Positions 53,545 through 61,082 of a stretch of 64,000 bases of DNA are shown here, in pieces. The first letter of the stretch is position 1, and each line of letters opens with the position of its first letter. The stretch is from assembly GCF_009928685.1 (NCBI RefSeq), contig NZ_WWEO01000043.1, positions 124,001 to 188,000 of the forward strand. Direction: 5' to 3'. The notes below the pieces were generated by a model. The model was not told where the DNA came from and did no database searches. It worked only from the letters and a program-made list of their open reading frames with translations. Source of the stretch: Mucilaginibacter agri (GTDB taxonomy: Bacteria > Bacteroidota > Bacteroidia > Sphingobacteriales > Sphingobacteriaceae). A program made the position numbers and the translations under genes.

Positions 53545-54729
53545 TTGAAAAAGCAGTTGTTGCCGAAACTAACAGGTATAGTGCTAATATTTAGTTTATT
53601 AGCGCCATTTGAATCCCTTGCCCAGGTTATAGGCCGAGGTGGAACTAACACTAACGGGAGTAATTCCGGCGCTATTGTTACAGGCGTTCCGTTTTTAAAT
53701 ATTGGCCCCGATTCACGTTCGGGCGCACTTGGCGATGCAGGAGTTGCGCTATCGCCCGATGTAAATGCAAGCTTCTGGAACCCGTCTAAACTTGCCTTTT
53801 TAGAAAGCAATAATGCGCTCGGTATTTCGTACAGCCCATGGTTGCATAAGCTGGTGCCTGATGTAAGCCTTTCTTATTTAAGCTATGCCCATAAATTGGA
53901 CGATAGAAATACCATTGGTGCCTCTTTGCGGTATTTTAATTTAGGATCTATTCAATTGGTTGATGAAAGCCAGCAGGACCTGGGTACTTATACGCCCAAT
54001 GAGTTTTCTGTAGATGGAACATTTGCGCGTAAGTTTGGTAAAGAGTTTTCGTTGGGATTAACGCTGCGATATATACATTCCAATTTATACAACGGTACTT
54101 TTTCCGCAGGGCAGCAAACAAACTCGGTTAATGATATCGCTACGGACGTATCTTTCTTTTATCAGCATCCCGGCGAAGAGTTGGGCAAACCATCATTGTT
54201 TGCCTTTGGCGCCAACATATCCAATATTGGGCCAAGTATAAGCTACACCAACAACGGTGATAAATATTATCTGCCTACTAATTTAAAAGTCGGTATTGCC
54301 AATACGTTAAATATCGACGAATATAGCCAGCTAACTTTTGCATTTGATATTAATAAATTATTGGTACCCACCACTAAGTATGATGCCCAGGGCAATATAA
54401 CCTCGGGTAATAAATCTGTACCTGCTGCCGTATTTGGATCATTTAGTGATGCACCGGGCGGTTTTAGCGAAGAAATGAAAGAAATAAGTTACTCGCCAGG
54501 CTTGGAGTACTGGTATAATAAACAATTTGCTTTGCGTGCTGGGTATTTCTACGAAAACCCAAGCAAAGGAAACCGGCAGTACCTAACCCTGGGTGCCGGT
54601 CTTAAATATGATATTTTCGATCTGGACTTTGCTTATCTTGCTGCCAGTCAGCAAAAAAGTCCGTTGGCCAATACCCTTCGTTTTTCGGTGTTGATCAATT
54701 TCCAATCGGGTAAACCAAAAACCAAATGA
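53545..54729 (+). CDS. porV: Type IX secretion outer-membrane protein PorV (LptO)
   Basis: A 394-residue barrel protein. The TTG start at 53545 gives MKKQLLPKLTGIVLIFSLLAP..SLAQ, a good signal peptide; no ATG gives a better one. PFLNIGPDSRSGALGDAGVALSPDVNASFWNPSKLAF is the PorV signature (shown in part: PDSRSGALGDAG). It is a FadL-like barrel that shuttles T9SS cargo to the cell surface. The TTG is also part of TAATTTTG (53540-53547), a TAnnTTTG match. The stop overlaps ispF by 4 bases (ATGA). Confidence 0.9.
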   Translation: MKKQLLPKLTGIVLIFSLLAPFESLAQVIGRGGTNTNGSNSGAIVTGVPFLNIGPDSRSGALGDAGVALSPDVNASFWNPSKLAFLESNNALGISYSPWLHKLVPDVSLSYLSYAHKLDDRNTIGASLRYFNLGSIQLVDESQQDLGTYTPNEFSVDGTFARKFGKEFSLGLTLRYIHSNLYNGTFSAGQQTNSVNDIATDVSFFYQHPGEELGKPSLFAFGANISNIGPSISYTNNGDKYYLPTNLKVGIANTLNIDEYSQLTFAFDINKLLVPTTKYDAQGNITSGNKSVPAAVFGSFSDAPGGFSEEMKEISYSPGLEYWYNKQFALRAGYFYENPSKGNRQYLTLGAGLKYDIFDLDFAYLAASQQKSPLANTLRFSVLINFQSGKPKTK

Positions 54730-55205
54730 GTAAGATACGTGTAGGATTTGGGTTTGATGTACATCAACTTAAAGAAAATCATCCTTTTATTGTTGGCGGT
54801 GTTCATTTAGAGCATCATTCGGGGGCATTTGGCCACTCGGACGCCGACGTGTTATTGCATGCGATATGCGATGCCCTGCTTGGCGCAGCAAACCTGCGTG
54901 ATATTGGCTATCACTTCTCTAACAAAGACGAGCGCTGGCGTGGAATCAGCAGCCTGGTGTTATTGGAGCATGTAGTTGTACTGTTGCAAGAGAAAGGTTG
55001 GTCTATAGGTAACATCGACGCCATGATATGCCTCGAGGCACCAAAGATTAATCCGCACGTACCTGATATGAAAGTTAATATCGCCAAGGCCGCAGGCATC
55101 AGTGAAGAAGATATCTCTATCAAAGCAACTACTAATGAGCAGTTGGGCTTTATTGGCAGGGAAGAGGGTGTAGTTGCTTACGCAGTTTGCCTGATAGAAA
55201 AATAA
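54726..55205 (+). CDS. ispF: 2-C-methyl-D-erythritol 2,4-cyclodiphosphate synthase
   Basis: A 159-residue enzyme of the MEP isoprenoid pathway. Zinc ligands Asp11, His13 (GFDVHQL) and His45 (DADVLLHA) are present, as are HSDAD and IKATTNEQLGFIGREEG. It forms a trimer and closes the cyclodiphosphate. It overlaps porV by 4 bases, so both are on one mRNA. Confidence 0.97.
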   Translation: MSKIRVGFGFDVHQLKENHPFIVGGVHLEHHSGAFGHSDADVLLHAICDALLGAANLRDIGYHFSNKDERWRGISSLVLLEHVVVLLQEKGWSIGNIDAMICLEAPKINPHVPDMKVNIAKAAGISEEDISIKATTNEQLGFIGREEGVVAYAVCLIEK

Positions 55206-55215
55206 TAAGAAAGAA

Positions 55216-55240
55216 ACTACTGCTATTCTTTAGCAGTAGT
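55216..55240. terminator. Terminator between ispF and the convergent fusion gene
   Basis: Arms ACTACTGCTA (55216-55225) and TAGCAGTAGT (55231-55240), 5-base loop, with CTCTTTT on the + side. The last codons of the - strand gene lie inside the stem. Confidence 0.7.
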
Positions 55241-58200
55241 CTCTTTTACACTTACATTACCGGTACGTTTTAGTACGCCCCATCCACTTAACTCGCCTTT
55301 TACGGCTTTACGCATCGATTTAAACAACACGTAATACATCAGCTGTCGCCAGATGAAACGTTGCGGAATAATGTATATCAGTTTTTTGTAGTCTTCTTTC
55401 TCCATCCAGAAGGCGATAGCAGATACAATACAATCCAACACAATAAATGCGCAGTAATAGAAAAGTATCTTACCCGGTTTATCGCTAAATAAACCGATTA
55501 TCATCAGCAAATCTGCCAGCGGCGAGAATAGTGGCAACACAATCTGGAATATCAAAATGTTAGGCATGCCAACCATACCGAAGAATTTATATTTCTTATT
55601 GAACAGCGCATCGCGGTTTTTCCAGAAACTTTGTATTACGCCAAAGCTCCAGCGGAAACGTTGTTTTAACAGTGCGCCTAACTGTTCAGGTGCTTCGGTA
55701 TACGCAACGGCTTCGGCACAATTTTTAACAATGTAACCTTGTTTCAGTATGCGCATGGTTAAATCGCAATCTTCGGCAAGGGTATCATAAGTAAAGCCAC
55801 CTGCTTTAAATATTGCTTCCTTACGGAAAGCCCCAATTGCGCCCGGGACTACGGTGATGCTATTCAGTAAGTCAAACGCGCGACGATCCATATTTTGAGC
55901 CGTAATGTACTCGATAGACTGCCAGCGGGTAATCAAATTGTTTTCGTTACCAACCTTTACTGTACCAGCCACAGCGCCGATCTCATCATCCGTGAAATAC
56001 GTCATGAGGTGGAAGATTGCATCTTCTTTTAGCTGGGTATCTGCATCGATACAAACCACAAAATCGTGATTAGAGCGGTCTATACCGAAGTTCAAGGCAG
56101 ATGCTTTACCGCCGTTAGGTTTGGTTAATACTTTAACCAAAGGATGGTTGCCATAAGCGGCGTCAACTACTGCAAATGTTGCATCTTTAGATCCGTCGTC
56201 TACAAAAATAATTTCCAGCGACGGGTACTGCAGATTTAATAAGCTCTCGATTGTTTTGATAGCCGTAACCTCTTCATTATATGCCGGAACAATGATGCTC
56301 ACCGGTTGAAGTTTCGGGTTAGCTAACCTTGCAGGAGTTGATTTTTTATCTTCACTATACTGCCTCAACGCCAATATACCGATCATCAGAATACGGCCCA
56401 TTGCCAGGAATATGGCCGTAAAGAACAAGTACATGATAAACCAGTTGCCCAAAAAGTAGCCTACTATAAAAATGTTATACAAGCTGCCGGTAATACCACT
56501 GTTGGCATCGTCCTTAATTGGCGGCATCAGGTCGTCTTTGGTTTTATGCAGCACGTCGGCTATGGTTGTAAATTGATAGCCGTGCGATTTAAAGTAATGA
56601 ATAATGGCTGGAAGTGCCTTAACTGTTTCCTCTCGCGTATCCCCTCCGGCATCGTGCAGCAATATCATCGAGCCCTTATCGTGATACCTGATGGTACGTG
56701 CAATAATACTATCGGCAGTTACACCAGGCTGCCAATCCCATGGATCGATAGATTCGCCGATGTTGATATAGCTTTGGCGGCGGCTTTCTGCAACCGGGAT
56801 AACCTCGGCCAAGGTAGTAGGCTCGGCATCGGCGTTAAAAGGTGGGCGGAACAGAATTGTGCTTCTCCCGGTAACCGATTCTATTAAGCGCCTGGTCGCG
56901 TTTAACTCGAGGTTTACGCGCTGGATACTTACGGTAGAAATATCGGGGTGGAAGAAGGTGTGGTTACCAATCTCGTAACCCTCATCAAATTCGCGCCGCA
57001 AAATTGGTATATTCTTTTCGGCCATTACCCCTACTACGAAGAAGGCTGCCGGAACATTTTCTTTCTTTAAAATATCTAGAATGCGCGGTGTGTAATCCGG
57101 ATCGGGACCATCATCAAAAGTTAACACCACTTTTTTAGGCGAATAACCATAGCGCCTGATCACATATTTGGTAGGCAGCTTAATATAGGTCTGATTGGTG
57201 ATCACGAAGTTGGTGCTATCCATTTTTACATCAATGGAACCAGTGCGTGGGGTGGTTATGAGATCCAGTACTTCACCATCGCCATCGTAATCAATTTTAT
57301 CATTTAAACCAACTGTGCTTAAGCGTTTAACATCTACCCCGGTTTTACGCAATGAATCTATCGATAGGTTTTTTTGGAAGAAGGTCCACAAGCGCGGATC
57401 TTCTGCCCCCAGACGCCAAAGGGCAACACCTCCGGTAGCCCAATCATCGGCCATACGGATAATGTTGAAATTGGTAGCTGCATCGGTAAAGTAAATGGTA
57501 TGCGGCAAGCTGTCTTTATCAAAATACTGATAATGCAGGTTGGCCGAAGCAGGGTCGTAAATAACTTTTTTGTTATTTTCTTGCGCCGTGCTGATAGCCT
57601 GTTGATATCCGATTGACTTACCTACACTGTTCTCCGTCCAATCGTAACCGCCACCGGCAACGGTTAAGATTATCTTCTCGCTGGGGACGATGCTGCAAAC
57701 CCTGTCGAGAATTTCTTCAACCCAGTGCTGGTGCGAAATATCACCCGCATTGCTCTGTTCGTTATGCTGATCGAAAGCCATAACGAATATGTAATCATTA
57801 AATTTCTGGATTTTTTTAAGGTCGTACTGCTCGTCGTCGGGAATAACGTTTTGGGTAACTAAGAAACCTTTACTGTGCAGGGTGCTATAAAGTTCTTCCT
57901 CAAAAGCATTATACTGAGGCGTATTACGGTCTTGTATATCGTCGAACGCCAAGTTAATACCCTTAAGATTGTATTTGGTAAGGTTTTTAATAATGCTGTT
58001 GATGAAAACAGTGCGCAGTTGCTTGCTTTTGGTGATACGGACTACGTCGTCCCTGTCGAAAGCACCGCTAACGTTATTAAAGTTAATGTAGTTACTTAGG
58101 GAGACGACAATAGGTTTGTGATACTTCTTATTCAGATTTAACAAACCCGTATCCATTTTGGCGGTAATGGTATCGTTATTCGGCGTTACCGAAAAGCCTT

Positions 58201-58594
58201 CGGTTACCACCATGTCCAGTTTACCCAGGTGGTCTACCAGCGAGTTATAGGCCTGGGGTTCCCAGGGGCGATAAAAACCTGCATTGATACGGTCTTTATT
58301 GTTGGGGTGGGTAATCTGGTGCTGCCTGCGTGCACGGGCTAAAGCCTGTATTTCTGCCTTCTCAATCTTAAAATCTTTATATCGTTTTGATCTTTTAAGC
58401 TGATCTAACTCTTCCTTACTGAATTTTTTAGGCGCAGGCGCTAAATTTGGTAAGGTTGGATACTGTTTTGAAGTGATGGTAATAGCTGCAGCTACTACGG
58501 CGGCGGCCAGAATAATAATTATAGCACGGCTTAACCATTTAAAACGGTTCCAGCGTTTGGGAGTATCAGATTGAAATATTTGCCTATTAGCCAT
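55223..58594 (-). CDS. Three-domain envelope glycan enzyme: GH18-like, NodB deacetylase, GT2 synthase
   Basis: A 1123-residue membrane protein. A basic N-terminal tail and one helix (about 22-44) lead to a GH18-like domain (about 100-420). Its active-site stretch is K211-G-I-N-L-A-F-D218, where DGxDxDxE is expected, so the catalytic Glu is replaced by Asp. A NodB deacetylase follows with TFDDG (Asp494, Asp495), His545/His549 and RPPFN. After helices near 715-745 comes a processive GT2 domain with VPAYNEE, CIDADT and QRFRW (978-982), then C-terminal helices. It could make, deacetylate and trim or bind a poly-GlcNAc-like polymer. Confidence 0.85.
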   Translation of the reverse strand: MANRQIFQSDTPKRWNRFKWLSRAIIIILAAAVVAAAITITSKQYPTLPNLAPAPKKFSKEELDQLKRSKRYKDFKIEKAEIQALARARRQHQITHPNNKDRINAGFYRPWEPQAYNSLVDHLGKLDMVVTEGFSVTPNNDTITAKMDTGLLNLNKKYHKPIVVSLSNYINFNNVSGAFDRDDVVRITKSKQLRTVFINSIIKNLTKYNLKGINLAFDDIQDRNTPQYNAFEEELYSTLHSKGFLVTQNVIPDDEQYDLKKIQKFNDYIFVMAFDQHNEQSNAGDISHQHWVEEILDRVCSIVPSEKIILTVAGGGYDWTENSVGKSIGYQQAISTAQENNKKVIYDPASANLHYQYFDKDSLPHTIYFTDAATNFNIIRMADDWATGGVALWRLGAEDPRLWTFFQKNLSIDSLRKTGVDVKRLSTVGLNDKIDYDGDGEVLDLITTPRTGSIDVKMDSTNFVITNQTYIKLPTKYVIRRYGYSPKKVVLTFDDGPDPDYTPRILDILKKENVPAAFFVVGVMAEKNIPILRREFDEGYEIGNHTFFHPDISTVSIQRVNLELNATRRLIESVTGRSTILFRPPFNADAEPTTLAEVIPVAESRRQSYINIGESIDPWDWQPGVTADSIIARTIRYHDKGSMILLHDAGGDTREETVKALPAIIHYFKSHGYQFTTIADVLHKTKDDLMPPIKDDANSGITGSLYNIFIVGYFLGNWFIMYLFFTAIFLAMGRILMIGILALRQYSEDKKSTPARLANPKLQPVSIIVPAYNEEVTAIKTIESLLNLQYPSLEIIFVDDGSKDATFAVVDAAYGNHPLVKVLTKPNGGKASALNFGIDRSNHDFVVCIDADTQLKEDAIFHLMTYFTDDEIGAVAGTVKVGNENNLITRWQSIEYITAQNMDRRAFDLLNSITVVPGAIGAFRKEAIFKAGGFTYDTLAEDCDLTMRILKQGYIVKNCAEAVAYTEAPEQLGALLKQRFRWSFGVIQSFWKNRDALFNKKYKFFGMVGMPNILIFQIVLPLFSPLADLLMIIGLFSDKPGKILFYYCAFIVLDCIVSAIAFWMEKEDYKKLIYIIPQRFIWRQLMYYVLFKSMRKAVKGELSGWGVLKRTGNVSVKETTAKE

Positions 58595-58674
58595 TAATTG
58601 GATAAACTTTAAACAAAATTAAAAGTTTGCTATGAAGGTTGTATGAAATGAAAAAAGCCGATGTAATATACAGC

Positions 58675-58821
58675 TTATTCGGGTTTGATATTAGAAAAAT
58701 CAACGCCGCATTTGCAGTTAGAACCGCAAGCCTTCTTGGCTGTAAGACTTCTGTACATCATTCTGCCTACATAAAACAGAGCGGCTGCGAAAAGTATTAC
58801 GATAATGATTGTTTGAACCAT
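58675..58821 (-). CDS. FeoB-associated Cys-rich membrane protein
   Basis: Starting at ATG 58821 gives 48 residues: MVQTIIIVILFAAALFYVGRM is a single membrane helix, followed by ACGSNCKCGVDFSN, the Cys-rich tail of this family. These small proteins usually accompany FeoB iron transporters; no feoB is in the window. The longer frame (58860) would add residues upstream of the promoter box and is less likely. The start is only 4 bases from a TATTTTTG box. Confidence 0.82.
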   Translation of the reverse strand: MVQTIIIVILFAAALFYVGRMMYRSLTAKKACGSNCKCGVDFSNIKPE

Positions 58822-58825
58822 GGTG

Positions 58826-58833
58826 CAAAAATA
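58826..58833 (-). promoter_or_regulatory. Promoter -7 box (TATTTTTG) 4 bases before the start of the Cys-rich protein
   Basis: On the - strand TATTTTTG is followed by CACC and ATG 58821, exactly as at nuoA (TATATTTG, CACC, ATG). The mRNA should be leaderless. Confidence 0.6.
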
Positions 58834-58913
58834 CAATAATATTAAGTACGTAAATAACATTAAGTTATTATTGATACATGGATGATAATGTAAGCTCCCG
58901 GACTATTTTGGCA

Positions 58914-59642
58914 TTATTGGCTTATAAATATAAAGTTGGTTTCTTCCTGATCTTTAAAATCAACAAGGGCTTTGTTCTCAAATACCTTTACAGCGTAGCC
59001 AAGTTCTTTAAGATAGTTCATTACCAGGGGGCGCATTTCGTTATCCCATAGTTCGCAGTAAATAACCGGTTTATGCCTGGTTAATAATTGTTGCCCGCCC
59101 TTAAGTACATAGTATTCGAAGTTTTCGACATCTATTTTAATGCCTGCAATTTTTTCTGCCGATTGTAAATAATCCAAATCGTCCAGCTTTTTTACGGGTA
59201 CGGTGATAATCTCGCCTTCGTCTGGACTGTCGGTTGCTTCATTATACATATGGCAAAGCCCTTGCATTTTAACGCCATTTATAATAGGGATCACCATTTT
59301 CAGTTCGCCGGGCGCATCGGCTAAGCCGATTTCGTGCAGTACCACATTTTTAAGTTTAAAGTGTTTGATAACACGCTTTAACGCACTAATATTCGGTGGA
59401 ACGGGTTCGAAAGAGTGTAGCGTTAAGGATGGAAATTTCTTAGCCATCGGCACAGATGTGATACCAATATTGGCGCCGATATCCAGCAATGTTGTGCCCT
59501 GCGGTATGAGATCCAGAAACTGAAGAAAGCCCTGTTCGTATTTATCGTGTTTAAGTAAAAAAGCTTTAAACCTGGAAAAGTAATAGAGATAGTTCTCGTA
59601 TCCGAGTAATTTCTGAAGTGTTAAGATGATCTTTTTCTTCAT
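58914..59642 (-). CDS. FkbM family SAM-dependent methyltransferase
   Basis: A 242-residue protein. TTLLDIGANIGITSVPMAKK is SAM motif I, SFEPVPPN the acidic loop, and KIDVENFEYYVLKGG the FkbM motif, then VIYCELWD. The fold is complete. FkbM enzymes O-methylate sugars and lipids. It stands alone, divergent from the glutamine amidotransferase gene. It is a more regular FkbM protein than the one at 8115. Confidence 0.88.
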   Translation of the reverse strand: MKKKIILTLQKLLGYENYLYYFSRFKAFLLKHDKYEQGFLQFLDLIPQGTTLLDIGANIGITSVPMAKKFPSLTLHSFEPVPPNISALKRVIKHFKLKNVVLHEIGLADAPGELKMVIPIINGVKMQGLCHMYNEATDSPDEGEIITVPVKKLDDLDYLQSAEKIAGIKIDVENFEYYVLKGGQQLLTRHKPVIYCELWDNEMRPLVMNYLKELGYAVKVFENKALVDFKDQEETNFIFISQ

Positions 59643-59735
59643 TTATAATTTATTGGCGTTTATTGGTTGGCTAAATATAAAATTTTAATGCAGTTAATAT
59701 TATAGAGTTGTAGGTTTATGAGGGCTGCGATAATA

Positions 59736-59743
59736 TAAATTTG
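59736..59743 (+). promoter_or_regulatory. Promoter -7 box (TAAATTTG) for the glutamine amidotransferase gene
   Basis: TAAATTTG fits TAnnTTTG and lies 24 bases before ATG 59768. Confidence 0.5.
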
Positions 59744-59767
59744 CACGTGTTAAAAACGAATTGATAG

Positions 59768-60595
59768 ATGACCGACAACAAGCAAGCCATTAAAGTAGCC
59801 ATATTAGACTTATACAATGGCACAGCCAACAAGGCCATCGGTGGGTTTGAGAAAATACTGGAACAGTATCGACTCCTAAAAAATGTTGAACTTGCCTGGG
59901 AGGTTTTTGATGTGCGAAAGTCCAATCAGCTTCCAGACACCAGCTTTGACATTTACATTTCGAGTGGTGGCCCGGGCAATCCATATAGTGAGGCAGAAGA
60001 ATGGGATAAAAACTATTTCAAATTGGTTGACGAACTCTTTGAACACAATGCTTCTCCCGAGAAGCCCAAAAAACATGTGTTGTTTGTTTGTCACTCCTTT
60101 CAACTGATGTGCAGGCAGTATAAACTGGGAGAGGTCTCGCTTCGCAATATATCTTCGTTTGGGGTAGTGAAAGTAGATTTTGTACATGGTGGAAATGAGG
60201 ATGTAATGTTTAAAGGATTAAGCGATCCATTTTATGCAGTTGACTCGCGCAGCTGGCAGGTAATTAATCCGGATATAGACGCTTTCAAAAAAATGGGTGC
60301 CAGTTTGCTTGCTATTGAAAGAGACAGAGGGGATGATTTGCCTCGTGGGTTAATGGCCATCCGTTTCAGTGACTATTTTATAGCCACTCAATTTCACCCG
60401 GAGGTCGCGCCGGATATTATGCAAATACGTTTGTTAATGGATGATAATAAACGGGATGTTATTGCTGAGTATGGGGAAGGTGGTTATAGGCTAATGCTTG
60501 ACGAAGTGTATGATGAAGGGAAACTGATGCATGCGTATAATACGATTATTCCTAATTTTTTGAATGAGGCGATAAATCATGCAAGAGGAATTTGA
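59768..60595 (+). CDS. Class I glutamine amidotransferase-like protein
   Basis: A 275-residue protein with the GATase1 fold. The nucleophile is Cys108 (FVCHSFQLM) and the His-Glu pair is His210/Glu212 (QFHPE). ISSGGPGNPY is the oxyanion strand. No synthetase domain or partner gene is present, so the ammonia acceptor is unknown. Homologues stand alone in many Bacteroidota. The small next gene overlaps its end by 17 bases. Confidence 0.85.
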   Translation: MTDNKQAIKVAILDLYNGTANKAIGGFEKILEQYRLLKNVELAWEVFDVRKSNQLPDTSFDIYISSGGPGNPYSEAEEWDKNYFKLVDELFEHNASPEKPKKHVLFVCHSFQLMCRQYKLGEVSLRNISSFGVVKVDFVHGGNEDVMFKGLSDPFYAVDSRSWQVINPDIDAFKKMGASLLAIERDRGDDLPRGLMAIRFSDYFIATQFHPEVAPDIMQIRLLMDDNKRDVIAEYGEGGYRLMLDEVYDEGKLMHAYNTIIPNFLNEAINHARGI

Positions 60596-60788
60596 GACCC
60601 CGGATCCACATGGGCCGATACTTGCGGCAATATGGATAGGAGCCATAATTCTATGGGCATTTAAGGGATTCAAAGGCTCGTTTAAATCTCAATTAAATTA
60701 CAAAGACCAAAGAAAAAATATATGGGTAGGGTATATAACGCAATTGCTTATAATTTTTGTGTTGGCGTATTTTGTCTATAAGAGATAA
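60579..60788 (+). CDS. Small two-helix membrane protein of unknown function
   Basis: A 69-residue protein with an acidic N terminus (MQEEFETPDPHGP), one helix near 14-30 and a second near 48-66 (ending FVYKR). The overlap with the amidotransferase gene suggests translational coupling. I do not recognise a family. Confidence 0.55.
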   Translation: MQEEFETPDPHGPILAAIWIGAIILWAFKGFKGSFKSQLNYKDQRKNIWVGYITQLLIIFVLAYFVYKR

Positions 60789-60815
60789 AATTTGCCGCAT
60801 GACACACCTCTTTGA

Positions 60816-60859
60816 GCGCAACTACAAATTGCGCAGTCTGTGCTTCTCCTCTCGAGAGG
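60816..60859. repeat. Two small inverted repeats before typA
   Basis: GCGCAA (60816-60821) with TTGCGC (60829-60834), and the 12-bp palindrome CCTCTCGAGAGG (60848-60859), which resembles the CCTCTCC/GGAGAGG repeat family. No T run follows. Confidence 0.45.
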
Positions 60860-61049
60860 GAATTATTGTTCAGTACCCATCGCAATAACTTTAAGTAGGG
60901 GTGAGTCCGCTGCAACCTAAGTTCGAAACAATCATCAATCTTAATCTAGAACTAACACAGTCTTAACACTTAAGCAGTATTAAATCTCCAAATAAAACAT
61001 CTGACACTGCAATTACTTGTTAATGCTTTAAAATGCAATAAATTAAGCG

Positions 61050-61057
61050 TACCTTTG
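61050..61057 (+). promoter_or_regulatory. typA promoter -7 box (TACCTTTG)
   Basis: TACCTTTG fits TAnnTTTG and lies 25 bases before ATG 61083, giving a leader of about 20 bases. Confidence 0.55.
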
Positions 61058-61082
61058 CGCAAAATATAAGAGGCATATTTTC

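Noticed and set aside
60779..61082. A possible small gene in the gap before typA
   Set aside because: No reading frame with a plausible start and protein-like composition; the gap holds inverted repeats and the typA promoter box.
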